A stretch of DNA of 64,000 nt from Plantactinospora soyae (GCF_014874095.1 NZ_JADBEB010000001.1:3782001-3846000); one strand, 5' to 3'. Shown: positions 42,523 to 51,241, numbered from the stretch's first letter. Notes: generated by a model not told the origin, from the sequence alone. Program-made: numbers and translations.

Positions 42523-43368
42523 TCACAGTCCTTTCAGGAGGCGGTTGATGGTGTCGCGGCTCTCCGCGGGGCTCAGCGCGACGGCCCGCAGGTGTTCCAT
42601 GATCTTCGCGCAGGTCCGCAGGTCGTGCGGCCGGTCGAGGATCAGCTGCCCGGCGACCGTCTCGACCGAGGCGAGGGTCGGGTCCTCCGGATCGGCGAAC
42701 TCGAGGATGTGCAGGGAGCCACGGGTGCCCCGGTGGTAGCCGGCCTTGAGGGGGATGACCTGGATGGTCACGTTCGGCAGCTCGGACATCTTGAGCAGGC
42801 TCTTTAGCTGGGCGGCCATCACGGCCTCGCCGCCGACCGGGCGGAGCAGCGCGCCTTCGTCGACGATGGCGTCGAAGATCGGTGGGTCGGACTCCTTCAG
42901 CCGTTCCTGTCGGCCGATCCGGATCTGGACCCGCTGTTCCACCTCCTCGTCGCCGAGGGTGTGCGGGCCGCCCCGCATGATCGCCCGGATGTACTCCGTG
43001 GTCTGGAGCAGTCCCGGTACGACCGAAGGCTCGAAGTTCGCGATCGCGGTGGCCTCGGCCTCGACCGCGATGAAGTCGATGGTGCGGCGGTCCAGGATGT
43101 ACGAGTAGGACACCCACCAGCCCGGCTTCCGGGCCTCCTTGGCGAGCTGGACCATGTCCTCCAACTCGTTCTCCGGCCGCTTGTAGAGCGTGAGCAGCGC
43201 GCGTACCGAGGCCGGGCTGACCATTGTCTGCGCGTTCTCGTACCGGGAGAGCGTGCTGCGGGTGCTGTTGATCTCATCAGCAGCCTGTTCGAGGGTGAGC
43301 CCGGCCGCCTCGCGGGCATGGCGTAGGGCTATGCCGAGGCGGCGGGCGCGGAACGACTTCGGAGCCAT
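42523..43368 (-). CDS. XRE-family regulator with DUF5753 (Scr1 type)
   Basis: The 281-residue protein has an N-terminal HTH_31 (AGLTLEQAADEINSTRSTLS, residues ~22-41) and the DUF5753 C-terminal domain (FEPSVVPGLLQTTEYIRAI, RQERL, VGGEAVMAAQL, ILEFADPEDP). It pairs with the DUF397 gene downstream. Tiny divergent genes start about 230 bp upstream. A developmental or stress role is likely by family. Confidence 0.92.
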   Translation of the reverse strand: MAPKSFRARRLGIALRHAREAAGLTLEQAADEINSTRSTLSRYENAQTMVSPASVRALLTLYKRPENELEDMVQLAKEARKPGWWVSYSYILDRRTIDFIAVEAEATAIANFEPSVVPGLLQTTEYIRAIMRGGPHTLGDEEVEQRVQIRIGRQERLKESDPPIFDAIVDEGALLRPVGGEAVMAAQLKSLLKMSELPNVTIQVIPLKAGYHRGTRGSLHILEFADPEDPTLASVETVAGQLILDRPHDLRTCAKIMEHLRAVALSPAESRDTINRLLKGL

Positions 43369-43594
43369 GCATCGATACTGTCACATGTTGGCGGGAAGGC
43401 GTGCATGAGAGAACGCCCGTGAGAGTTGCATTCACGCGTTCACAACTGGCAATCTGTCATCACGTCCTCACCGCCGGTGGTCGTGTCGACGGTGGCTGTG
43501 GGTGACCGAAGGGGAACGAGGCGCACGGCGATCGGACCTTCCCGTACCCGATCGCCGTGTCCCTCCCGCCAGCCCGCGGACCTGGAGGCGACAG

Positions 43595-43771
43595 ATGACA
43601 GCGAGCCCGTGCTGGCCTCGGGTATCCCGGTGTCGTTGGTGCGCCAGACCCGTGCTGAGGGACAACGAGGGCGCCTGGATCCACGCCGACCTGGCCTACG
43701 TGTGCCGGGACCGCTGGGGCGGGCTGGCCGGTACGACGGCCGAGCCGGAGGCGGGGCCCCGTGGATTCTGA
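43595..43771 (+). CDS. Small zinc-ribbon-like protein
   Basis: The 58-residue product from ATG 43595 has GGAGG 8 nt upstream, a good ribosome binding site. Four Cys are present, with CRWCARPVLRDNEGAWIHAD and a later VCRD giving a CxxC...C pattern near His, suggestive of a metal site. Small proteins of this kind recur next to XRE/DUF397 pairs in Micromonosporaceae as I remember them. No function is known. Confidence 0.6.
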   Translation: MTASPCWPRVSRCRWCARPVLRDNEGAWIHADLAYVCRDRWGGLAGTTAEPEAGPRGF

Positions 43772-43861
43772 CCGGCGCCAGGCCCACCCTGGGCGGCCCG
43801 CCCACCGCGAACCCGGCGGACGGCGTGGCTGCCACGCCGACCACTGCGGAGGGCGGTCCCG

Positions 43862-44083
43862 GTGACCCGTTTCCTCATCGTGCTCACCGACGTGCGACCG
43901 CTGTCCAAGGAGGGGCGGGACGAGCGGATCGAGCCCGAGCGCCGTCGTCAGGTCGTCGGCGCCACCAGTCGGGAGGCCGCCGAGCGGATCGCCGCCGCCT
44001 TCGCGGCCCTGGGCATGGTCCGGGCGGGGCGGCAGCGGGTCAAGGTGCTCGCCGTCGGCCGGCGACGCTCCGGATTCGAGTGA
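43862..44083 (+). CDS. Small hypothetical protein
   Basis: The 73-residue protein starts at GTG with GGAGGG 8 nt upstream. It begins with a hydrophobic strand (TRFLIVLTDV), is very Arg-rich in the middle, and contains REAAERIAAAFAALGM, an amphipathic helix. It ends VKVLAVGRRRSGFE. It lies 90 bp after the zinc-ribbon protein and probably shares its transcript. I recognise no family. Confidence 0.6.
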   Translation: MTRFLIVLTDVRPLSKEGRDERIEPERRRQVVGATSREAAERIAAAFAALGMVRAGRQRVKVLAVGRRRSGFE

Positions 44084-44128
44084 CTCTCGCCGGGAGTCGG
44101 GCGACTCGCAGTCGAGGATCGGTGAGGA

Positions 44129-45316
44129 TCAGCCGGCCGACGCGGGTGGGCGGTGGGCCCGGAACCAGCAGCGGCGGACGAACCAGAAGAACTCCCGCAG
44201 GGCGCGACTCCGCCAGCGGATCAGCAGCGTCAGCAGCGGTACCGAGAACAGGATGGGGCCGACGATCTCGACCACCGGGGGCGGATGCGGGCCGACGATG
44301 ATCAGCAGCATTCCGGCGGCCAGCGCCGCGAGCCGCAGCGGGGCGGCGACGAAGGTGAACCGGTGACGGTTCGCGCGCAGGAGGGCCCGGACCGGTCCGG
44401 GCAGCCGGGACAGTCGCCAGCGGAGCAACACCAGCACGCCGGTGACGGCCGCGACGGTGACCATCACGCCACCGGCCACGGCGAGCGGCCGGGACGGCAC
44501 CAGTTCCTGCACCGCCACCACGACGAAGTTCGCGAGCAGGAGCAGAAGGCAGCCGAGATCGGTGAGCAACCAGAGCGCCTGCCGGGCCCCGGACGTCGCC
44601 GCCCGGATCGCCGCCGGATCGTTGGGCACCGCCTGGAGCATGCCGCCCATCACCGGAGAGGCCCGGACCGCCCGTCCCCGCTCGGCATCCAGCGTCGCCA
44701 GGCCGAACAGAGCCTGCGGGTCCTCGGGGGCGAGCCGCAGCGCCTCCAGGTACGCGGCCCGGGCCCGGCCGAACTCGGCCATCCGACGCTGCACCGTGGC
44801 CTCGGTGACGTGCGCCCAGACACTGACCGGATCGAGTTCCCGAGCCCGCCGAGTCGAGGCCAGGGCGGCCAGGACGGCCTGGGTGCCGGTGCCCCGAAGC
44901 AGCGCCTCGGCCCGGACGATCTCGTTGCGGGCGTCGTCCGGATCGAGCGTACGGGCCCGCTCGGCGGTGTCGAGCGCCTCCGGGATCCGGCCCAGTTGAC
45001 GGAGCGCGACCGAGCGGTTGCGATGCAGCTGGGCGCTGTCCGGGGTACGCCGGGCCGCGATGTCGAGCACGGCCAGCATGTCCGCCCAGCGGTTCTCCCG
45101 CTGGAAGCAGTGCGCGTACACCTGGAGGGTGTAGCTGTCGCCGGGATCGGTGCGCAGCACCTCCAACAGCAGCGGGTACGCCGCCTTGACCCGGCCGACC
45201 TCGGCGAGTTGCAGAGCCCGTTCCAGCATCGAGTCCCTGACCTCTTCGGTCATTCCCGTTCCGCCGGGCGGGGCGTCGCCGGGCCCCGTCGTGTCGGCCA
45301 CGGCTCCCTCGGCCAT
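44129..45316 (-). CDS. TPR repeat membrane protein
   Basis: The 395-residue protein has about six tetratricopeptide-like helices in residues 22-220 (VYAHCFQRENRWADMLAVLD, ALRQLGRIPEALDTAERART, ALRLAPEDPQALFGLATLDA). Four hydrophobic segments follow, from about residue 250 to 375. Its ATG shares one base with the stop of the AAA+ gene (TGATG), so the two are translationally coupled and likely act together. The TPR part could recruit clients or the ATPase to the membrane. Confidence 0.85.
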   Translation of the reverse strand: MAEGAVADTTGPGDAPPGGTGMTEEVRDSMLERALQLAEVGRVKAAYPLLLEVLRTDPGDSYTLQVYAHCFQRENRWADMLAVLDIAARRTPDSAQLHRNRSVALRQLGRIPEALDTAERARTLDPDDARNEIVRAEALLRGTGTQAVLAALASTRRARELDPVSVWAHVTEATVQRRMAEFGRARAAYLEALRLAPEDPQALFGLATLDAERGRAVRASPVMGGMLQAVPNDPAAIRAATSGARQALWLLTDLGCLLLLLANFVVVAVQELVPSRPLAVAGGVMVTVAAVTGVLVLLRWRLSRLPGPVRALLRANRHRFTFVAAPLRLAALAAGMLLIIVGPHPPPVVEIVGPILFSVPLLTLLIRWRSRALREFFWFVRRCWFRAHRPPASAG

Positions 45317-46611
45317 CAGAGCATCTTCCGCCGCTTCAGGTACGTCACCAGGTCGTCGTACGCGCCGCCCTCGTTGGCGAACATCGCCACGTTGCGGGCG
45401 GTGGCGAACCACGGCTTCGTCGAGGGACGCACGTCCTTCAGCGCCCGGTCGAAGTCGCGCTGCTCGATCATCCGTACCTCGCCCCGGCGGATCGAGTCGG
45501 CCATCGCGTACTCGGCGGCGGACTCGCAGAGGTGGGCCAGGTCGGCGCCGGAGAAGTCCTCGGTGGCGCCGACGATCCGGCGTACGTCGATGTTGGCGAT
45601 CGGCCGGTCCCGCACGTGGTACTCCAGGATCGAGGTCCGGGCCGGGGCGTCGGGCGGCAGCACCAGCACCACCCGGTCGAGGCGACCCGGACGGCGCAGT
45701 GCGGCGTCGACGTCCCACGGGGTGTTCGTGGCGGCCAGCACGAAGACGCCCTCGTTGTTGCCCTCCACCCCGTCGAGTTCGGCGAGCAGCTGGTTGCCGA
45801 GCGTCCGCAGGTTGCTCGACGTCACCTTGGACCGCTTGTGCCCGAGGGCGTCCACCTCGTCGAGGAAGAGTACGCACGGCGCGCTGCGCCGAGCCGTCTG
45901 GAACAGCTCGTGCAGGTTGCGCTCGGAGTTGCCGATCCACATGTCGAGCACGTCCACGATGGACAGCGAGATGAACTTCGCCCCCATCTCACCGGCGATC
46001 GCCTTGGCCAGGAACGTCTTGCCACAGCCGGGCGGGCCGTACAGCATCAGGCCGCCGCGCAGGCTCTTGCCGTACAGCTTGCGTAGTTCCGGGTTGCGCA
46101 GCGGGCCGAGGAAGGCGAGTTCCAGCCGCTCCTTGACCTCGGTCATCCCGCCCACGTCGCCGAGCCGGATGGTGGAGGTCTCCACGTCGAACATCCGGTC
46201 GGCCTCCCCGGCCACCGGCTCCGGCTCGTCGCTCGCCGACGCGAAGCGTGGCGGCACCACGTCGGCGAGTTCGTTCTCGTAGGCGGCCAGCGGGTCGTCG
46301 GCCGGCGGTGGCGGGACGGCGCCACCGCCGCCGGTCGCCGGGCCGGTCGTCGGCGCGGCGGTCTGACCGGTCGCGGACGATCCGGCCGCCGGACCCGCTG
46401 CCGGTACGCCACCGCCGAGCGCCCGCTGCATCAACGACTGCGCGTCGGCGTCGGCGGGATTCCGGGCGAGCGCCTGCCCGATCTGCGCGATGGCCTCGGC
46501 CGGCCGACCGGCGTCGAGCAGCAGCCCGGCCAGATGCAGTCGCAGCGGACCGTCGTCGGGGTTGGCACTCACCGCGACGGTCAGGCTGTCGATAAGCGAA
46601 TCGGAACTCAC
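45316..46611 (-). CDS. AAA+ ATPase with N-terminal TPR segment
   Basis: The 431-residue protein starts with a short TPR-like helix pair (LRLHLAGLLLDAGRPAEAIA) and a Gly/Ala/Pro linker. A Cdc48/FtsH-class AAA module follows: Walker A GPPGCGKT (192-199), Walker B VLFLDE (about 247-252), sensor AATNTPWDVD and arginine finger region LRRPGRLDR. The C-terminal lid contains DFSGADLAHLCESAAEYA. There is no protease domain. It is coupled to a TPR membrane protein. Its role is probably remodelling or scaffolding at the membrane. Confidence 0.9.
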   Translation of the reverse strand: MSSDSLIDSLTVAVSANPDDGPLRLHLAGLLLDAGRPAEAIAQIGQALARNPADADAQSLMQRALGGGVPAAGPAAGSSATGQTAAPTTGPATGGGGAVPPPPADDPLAAYENELADVVPPRFASASDEPEPVAGEADRMFDVETSTIRLGDVGGMTEVKERLELAFLGPLRNPELRKLYGKSLRGGLMLYGPPGCGKTFLAKAIAGEMGAKFISLSIVDVLDMWIGNSERNLHELFQTARRSAPCVLFLDEVDALGHKRSKVTSSNLRTLGNQLLAELDGVEGNNEGVFVLAATNTPWDVDAALRRPGRLDRVVLVLPPDAPARTSILEYHVRDRPIANIDVRRIVGATEDFSGADLAHLCESAAEYAMADSIRRGEVRMIEQRDFDRALKDVRPSTKPWFATARNVAMFANEGGAYDDLVTYLKRRKML

Positions 46612-46966
46612 AAGACGAGGAGCCTAGACGTGTCGTGCCACCCGGACGACGCAGCGGCCACTCCGGGCGCTTCCGCCGCAGCGGCCACAGTTCGCAACCG
46701 ACTACGCATCGTGCTCGATCCGCTGCCCGGCAGGGGTTTGCCGGTCCCGAAAAGGGGTGTAGACCCGGAAGTTGGCCACGCAGAGTAGGGTCACCCGGTG
46801 GGCGTACGAGGAGCGGAGGCGGCGCCCCGGCAGGTACCTTCCGTGGTTGTGGCGTGAACGGTCGCGATCGGGTTCCAGATGGCGACTCGGCGTCCGCCGC
46901 GCCGGAGCGGTGCGAGGCCGAAGCGGTGACGCGAACGAGCGGTGACGCGAACGAAAGGTGACCGGA
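46612..46966. other. Intergenic region upstream of ddlA
   Basis: The 355-bp divergent gap contains a TAGGGT box at 46786-46791 placed 6 nt before a GTG that opens a 19-codon frame (46798-46857), a possible leaderless mini-ORF. A 16-bp tandem duplication, AGCGGTGACGCGAACG, lies at 46922-46953 just before ddlA. Nothing else is recognisable. Confidence 0.35.
46922..46953 (+). repeat. 16-bp tandem duplication before ddlA
   Basis: Two exact copies of AGCGGTGACGCGAACG abut each other, ending 13 bp before the ddlA start used here. It is probably a slippage product in the 5' leader. Confidence 0.8.
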
Positions 46967-48064
46967 GTGACCACCCCAGGCAAGACCCGCGTGGCCGTCG
47001 TCTTCGGCGGGCGCAGCACCGAACACGCGATCTCCTGTGTCAGCGCGGGCAGCATCCTCGCCGCCCTGGACCCGGACGAGTACGACGTGGTCCCGGTGGG
47101 CATCACCCGGGCCGGACAGTGGGTCCTGACCGACGGTGACCCGGCCCGGTTCGCCATCACCGAGCGCCAGTTGCCGGAGATCACCGCCGCCGCCGGCTCG
47201 ACCGTGGTGTTGCCGGCCGACCCGACCGGCAGCGGGCTGATGATGCTGGATCCGGCCGAGGGGCCCCGGGCACTGGCCGACGTCGACGTGGTGTTCCCGG
47301 CGCTGCACGGCGCCTACGGTGAGGACGGCACCATCCAGGGACTGCTGGAGATGGCCGGCATCCCGTACGTCGGTGCCAACGTCTTCGCCTCGGCCGCGGC
47401 GATGGACAAGGAGTTCACCAAGAAGCTCGCGATGGCCGAGGGAATCCCGATCGGACCGTACGTCGTGCTGCGCAACGGGGTCAGCCTGACCGAGGAGGAC
47501 AAGGAGCGGCTCGGGCTTCCGGTCTTCGTCAAGCCGTCCCGGGCCGGTTCGTCGGTCGGGATCAGCAAGGTCTCCGACTGGGACGACCTGGACGCGGCCG
47601 TCGCGCTGGCCCGGCAAATCGACCCGAAGGTGCTGGTCGAGGCCGCGATCGTCGGTCGGGAAATTGAGTGCGGGGTGCTGGAGGCCGAGGCCGGCGGTGG
47701 CCCCGAGGCGTCGCTGCTGGCCGAGGTGAAGGTGGCCGAGCGCGACTTCTACGACTTCGAGGCGAAGTATCTCGACGAGGGTTCCGAGTACGACATCCCC
47801 GCCGGCCTGCCGGACCGGGTGACCCGACAGGTGCAGGAGTACGCCTGCCGTACCTTCACCGCGCTGGACTGTGCCGGGCTGGCCCGGGTCGACTTCTTCG
47901 TCACCCCGGATCTGGACGTCTATCTCAACGAGATCAACACCATGCCGGGGTTCACCCCGACGTCGATGTTCCCGCAGATGTGGGCCGCGACCGGGTTGGA
48001 GTACCCGAAGCTGGTGAACCGGCTGATCCGGACCGCCTTGCGCCGGGGTACCGGCCTGCATTGA
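46967..48064 (+). CDS. ddlA: D-alanine--D-alanine ligase
   Basis: The 365-residue ATP-grasp enzyme makes the D-Ala-D-Ala dipeptide for peptidoglycan. Visible motifs are [61 protein letters not shown] and [13 protein letters not shown] 46967 is used because homology begins there and AAAGG lies upstream; GTG 46958 would add three residues. It restarts the conserved core after the accessory segment. Confidence 0.93.
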   Translation: MTTPGKTRVAVVFGGRSTEHAISCVSAGSILAALDPDEYDVVPVGITRAGQWVLTDGDPARFAITERQLPEITAAAGSTVVLPADPTGSGLMMLDPAEGPRALADVDVVFPALHGAYGEDGTIQGLLEMAGIPYVGANVFASAAAMDKEFTKKLAMAEGIPIGPYVVLRNGVSLTEEDKERLGLPVFVKPSRAGSSVGISKVSDWDDLDAAVALARQIDPKVLVEAAIVGREIECGVLEAEAGGGPEASLLAEVKVAERDFYDFEAKYLDEGSEYDIPAGLPDRVTRQVQEYACRTFTALDCAGLARVDFFVTPDLDVYLNEINTMPGFTPTSMFPQMWAATGLEYPKLVNRLIRTALRRGTGLH

Positions 48065-48125
48065 CGAACGAATGCTCCGCCGGGCGGGCGGCGTACCCCC
48101 GACGGCGTGCCGGTCGTGCCGGGGG

Positions 48126-48782
48126 TCAGCCCCCGACGCAGCCGGTCGGGACGTCCGGCACCGACGGCACCGAGGCGACCAACGACTCGGACACCGGGGC
48201 GGCCCACTGCACCGTCTGCTCCTGCCCCGGCGGTACGACGAGTCGTACCGGCACCTCGCGGTCCACAGTGGTCAGCACCAGGTCGGCATTGCCGTGCTCG
48301 GTGTGCCAGCAGACCCCGTTGACCATCCACAGGTCGGCGGTCGGCGCGACCGTGGGCTTCGGCACCCCGCAGGACAGGGTGAGGGCCGGATCACCGTACG
48401 CGGCGTTCTGCTCCGGTCCGGCCGTCACCGCACGCTGGCCCAGGTCGCGGATCGTGGCCGGCAGCCGGGACAGCAGTGCCCGGCAGACGGTGGCCGGCCG
48501 TTCGGCCAGGGCCGGCGCGGCCATCTCGACCGGGGCGGTCGACTGCGGCCGGGCCGAACTGGGCGACGGGTCGGGCGAGGCAACCGGGTCCGGGTTGAGC
48601 TGGCCGAAGACCAGCACCGCGACCAGGGCGGTCAGCGGCAGCGCGATCACCGTCGCCCAGAGCGCGGCCTGTCGGGTGGTCCGGTCCGGGGCACCCGGCC
48701 CCGTCCGGTCGCCGGGATCGGTGGCCGTGGCCGACTCCGTCCCGGAGGCGTCGGGCTGCCCCGGTGTCGTGGTGCGTTCCAT
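48126..48782 (-). CDS. DUF3515 membrane protein
   Basis: The 218-residue protein has a polar N-terminus, one transmembrane helix near residues 40-62 and an external domain with the DUF3515 traits (CRALLSRLPATIRDL, LSCGVPKP, WMVNGVCWHTE). Several Cys could form disulfides. It starts directly after the RAM-domain gene ends, with no gap. The position between ddl and thiL matches M. tuberculosis Rv2980. Function is unknown. Confidence 0.85.
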   Translation of the reverse strand: MERTTTPGQPDASGTESATATDPGDRTGPGAPDRTTRQAALWATVIALPLTALVAVLVFGQLNPDPVASPDPSPSSARPQSTAPVEMAAPALAERPATVCRALLSRLPATIRDLGQRAVTAGPEQNAAYGDPALTLSCGVPKPTVAPTADLWMVNGVCWHTEHGNADLVLTTVDREVPVRLVVPPGQEQTVQWAAPVSESLVASVPSVPDVPTGCVGG

Positions 48783-49016
48783 CTACAGCCGCACCACCGA
48801 ACAGGTCAGCGTACGGGTGATGCCCGGCACCAACTGCACCTTGCTGACGATCATCTTGCCCAGCTCGTCCACGGTGTGCGCCTCGGTGAGCACGACCACG
48901 TCGTACGGCCCGGTGACCGCGTCGACCCGGACGACTCCGGGAATATCCGCGATGTGCGCGGCCACGTCACGTGCCCTTCCGACCTCGGTCTGGATGAGGA
49001 TGTACGCCTGGACCAC
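48783..49016 (-). CDS. Lrp/AsnC ligand-binding (RAM) domain protein
   Basis: The 77-residue stand-alone RAM domain (VQAYILIQTEVGRARDVAAH, IPGVVRVDAVTGPYDVVVL) has no HTH. Such single-domain proteins form rings that bind amino acids. GTG 49016 is chosen as the family start; the frame is open upstream but without homology. It is coupled to DUF3515 downstream and divergent from thiL. Confidence 0.88.
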   Translation of the reverse strand: MVQAYILIQTEVGRARDVAAHIADIPGVVRVDAVTGPYDVVVLTEAHTVDELGKMIVSKVQLVPGITRTLTCSVVRL

Positions 49017-49198
49017 GACCCGCCTCCCGTCCGCCGCCGAGCGGCTCGACCGTGAAAATACCGTACGGAGCAGGTCGGATCCCGATCGGTGGTCAAGGGA
49101 GACACGATGAGCGATCGAATCGTCCGGCTCGGTCTGTGCGTGGCTGGGCCGGGAAGATGCCGGAGCCTGCCCGGCGAGCAGCACGGTCGGGGGCTGGC

Positions 49199-50137
49199 GT
49201 GAGCGTCGCACGGGCCGGCGAGTTCGGTCTGATCGCCCGGGTGACCGCCCGACTGGCCAGCGGGCACGCCACGCTGCTCGGGCCCGGCGACGACGCGGCG
49301 GTGGTGCACGCCCCGGACGGCCGGGTGGTCGCCTCGACGGACGTACTGGTCGAGGGGCGGCATTTCCGGCGGGACTGGGCGAGTGCGGTGGACATCGGAC
49401 ATCGGGCGGCGGCGGCGAACCTCGCCGACATCGCCGCGATGGGCGCGGTGCCGACCGCCCTGCTGGTCGCCCTCTGCATGCCGCCGGAACTCGAGGCGCA
49501 GTGGACCGAGGAACTCGCCGACGGACTCGCCGCCGAGGCTGCCCGGGTGGGTGCGAGCGTGGTCGGCGGGGACATGTCGGCCAGTCCCACCCTCACCATC
49601 GCGGTCACCGCCCTCGGCGACCTCGGTGGCCGGGCCCCGGTGGTACGCAGCGGGGCCCGCGCCGGTGACGTCGTGGCGCTCGCCGGTCGGCTCGGGTACG
49701 CCGCCGCCGGGTACACCGTGTTGTCCCGGGGATTCCGTACCCCGAAGGTGCTGGTCGAGGCGTACCGGCGACCTGAGGTGCCCTACGGAGCGGGTCCGCA
49801 GGCGGCTCGGCACGGCGCCACCGCCATGATCGACGTGTCGGACGGACTGCTCGCCGATCTCGGTCACGTGGCGGCGGCCAGCCGGGTCGGGATCGACCTG
49901 CTCGGCGCCGCGTTCGAGGTGCCGGACCAGATGCGGGACGCGGCGCACGCCCTCGGGGTGGATCCGCTCGGCTGGGTGCTCGGCGGCGGCGACGATCACG
50001 CCATCGTCGCGGCGTTCCCGGAGGACCTGCCGCTGCCCGCCGGTTTTCGGCTGATCGGGCACGTGGTGCACGGTGCGGGAGTGACGGTGGACGGGCGGAC
50101 CTACAAGGGCGCCGCCGGCTGGGACCACTTCCGCTGA
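49199..50137 (+). CDS. thiL: Thiamine-monophosphate kinase
   Basis: ThiL phosphorylates thiamine monophosphate to the active cofactor. The 312-residue protein has GEFGLIARVTARL, GPGDDAAV, STDVLVEGRHFRRDW, AAANLADIAAMGA, VGGDMSAS, DVSDGLLADLGH and GGGDDHAIV. GTG 49199 fits homology; the long upstream frame lacks it. The ribosome binding site is weak (GGGGGC). The order ddl-DUF3515-RAM-thiL is conserved in actinobacteria. Confidence 0.92.
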   Translation: MSVARAGEFGLIARVTARLASGHATLLGPGDDAAVVHAPDGRVVASTDVLVEGRHFRRDWASAVDIGHRAAAANLADIAAMGAVPTALLVALCMPPELEAQWTEELADGLAAEAARVGASVVGGDMSASPTLTIAVTALGDLGGRAPVVRSGARAGDVVALAGRLGYAAAGYTVLSRGFRTPKVLVEAYRRPEVPYGAGPQAARHGATAMIDVSDGLLADLGHVAAASRVGIDLLGAAFEVPDQMRDAAHALGVDPLGWVLGGGDDHAIVAAFPEDLPLPAGFRLIGHVVHGAGVTVDGRTYKGAAGWDHFR

Positions 50138-50174
50138 GGCCGGACCCCGGATCGGTAAGGACCGGTCCGGGTCG

Positions 50175-50180
50175 TACCCT
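50175..50180 (+). promoter_or_regulatory. -10 box of a leaderless promoter (GNAT gene)
   Basis: TACCCT ends 6 nt before GTG 50187 and there is no ribosome binding site. Confidence 0.5.
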
Positions 50181-50186
50181 TTTCCA

Positions 50187-50654
50187 GTGAGTGAGCTGGA
50201 GATCCGTCCCGAACGCTACGACTCCTCAGCGGCGCAGGGACTGGTGGTCGCCGCCCTCGCCGAACTGGCGACCCGGTACGGCGGTGCCGGCGACGAGACC
50301 CCGGTCGCGCCGACCGAGTTCGCTCCCCCCTCCGGGGAGTTCCTGGTGGCGTACCTGGACGGCGTTCCGGCCGGCTGCGCCGGTTGGCGCTCGCACGGCG
50401 ACTCCGGTGAGATCGCCGAGCTGAAGCGGTTGTTCGTGGCATCGACGGCCCGGGGACGCGGGATCGCCCGGTCCCTGCTGGCGGCGGTCGAAGGCTCCGC
50501 CCGCGAGTACGGGCGGCTGCGGCTGATCCTGGAGTGTGGCGACCGGCAGCCCGAGGCGATCGCGCTCTACCAGCGCAGCGGGTACGAGCGGATCGCGGAC
50601 TTCGGGTTCTACCGCGACGAGCCGGACGTGCTCTCCTTCGGCCGCTCGCTCTGA
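50187..50654 (+). CDS. GNAT family N-acetyltransferase
   Basis: The 155-residue GNAT protein has the acetyl-CoA motif in RLFVASTARGRGIARSLLAA and the C-terminal LECGDRQPEAIALYQRSGYE. The substrate is unknown. It sits where ung (uracil-DNA glycosylase) is found in M. tuberculosis, between thiL and rpmB. Its last codons and stop are inside the first unit of a 21-bp tandem repeat, which runs on past the stop codon. Confidence 0.88.
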   Translation: MSELEIRPERYDSSAAQGLVVAALAELATRYGGAGDETPVAPTEFAPPSGEFLVAYLDGVPAGCAGWRSHGDSGEIAELKRLFVASTARGRGIARSLLAAVEGSAREYGRLRLILECGDRQPEAIALYQRSGYERIADFGFYRDEPDVLSFGRSL

Positions 50655-50697
50655 GCCTTCGGCCGTACGCCCTGAGCCTTCGGCCGCTCGCTCTGAG
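50635..50697 (+). repeat. Three 21-bp tandem repeats spanning the GNAT stop codon
   Basis: Units at 50635-50655, 50656-50676 and 50677-50697 share CCTTCGGCCG-N8-TGAG. The outer two are identical and the middle one has three changes. The first contains the gene's TGA. Confidence 0.88.
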
Positions 50698-50781
50698 CTG
50701 CCGGTCGACCCGGGAGTCCCGACGGTCCTGACGACGTCGAGTCGGCGCGGCGGTGCTCCGGCGTAAGGGCCGGCCGGCACG

Positions 50782-50818
50782 CCAATAGCCGCCGGGTGGT
50801 GTTCCCGGCGGCTATTGG
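50782..50818. terminator. Bidirectional terminator between GNAT gene and rpmB
   Basis: A perfect 15-bp stem (CCAATAGCCGCCGGG with its complement) has a 7-nt loop and lies between converging genes. The A/T-containing stem base resembles a rho-independent terminator in both directions. Confidence 0.85.
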
Positions 50819-50839
50819 TACGTTACGGCGTGCCCAGGC

Positions 50840-51031
50840 TCAGGCGCGGGCGACCTTGCCGGCCTTGATGCACGAGGTGCAGACCTGGAGCTTGCGGGTC
50901 GTGCCGCCGCCCGCCGGGGTCCGCACGGACTGGATGTTCGGGTTCCAGCGGCGGTTGGTCCGCCGGTGCGAGTGGGACACGTTGTGGCCGAAGCCAGGCC
51001 CCTTGCCACAGATGTCGCACACGCTAGCCAC
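50840..51031 (-). CDS. rpmB: 50S ribosomal protein L28 (zinc-binding form)
   Basis: The 63-residue L28 is recognised by [20 protein letters not shown] and NIQSVR. The Cys pairs C5-C8 and C51-C54 make it the zinc-containing (C+) type, so it could be replaced by a Cys-free paralogue under zinc starvation. None is in this window. The gene is divergent from the DAK2 gene. Confidence 0.95.
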   Translation of the reverse strand: MASVCDICGKGPGFGHNVSHSHRRTNRRWNPNIQSVRTPAGGGTTRKLQVCTSCIKAGKVARA

Positions 51032-51228
51032 GGAATACTCCTGGAATTGATCGTTCGTCAGGTCGCGGGCAGGGTGCTGCCCAGCAACCTGGCCAGGTTA
51101 CCCGATGCCCCGTGCGCCGGGCCAATCGGCTCCACCGGCGTTCCTCGGCGGGCTCATCGGGCGGGCTCGCCGGGTACGCCGACCGGAAGATCGCGCGGCT
51201 GTGCCAGCGGTGGGTCAGGGGGCGCCAG

Positions 51229-51234
51229 TAGGCT
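51229..51234 (+). promoter_or_regulatory. -10 box of a leaderless promoter (DAK2 gene)
   Basis: TAGGCT ends 7 nt before GTG 51242; no ribosome binding site is seen. Confidence 0.55.
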
Positions 51235-51241
51235 TCTCGCC

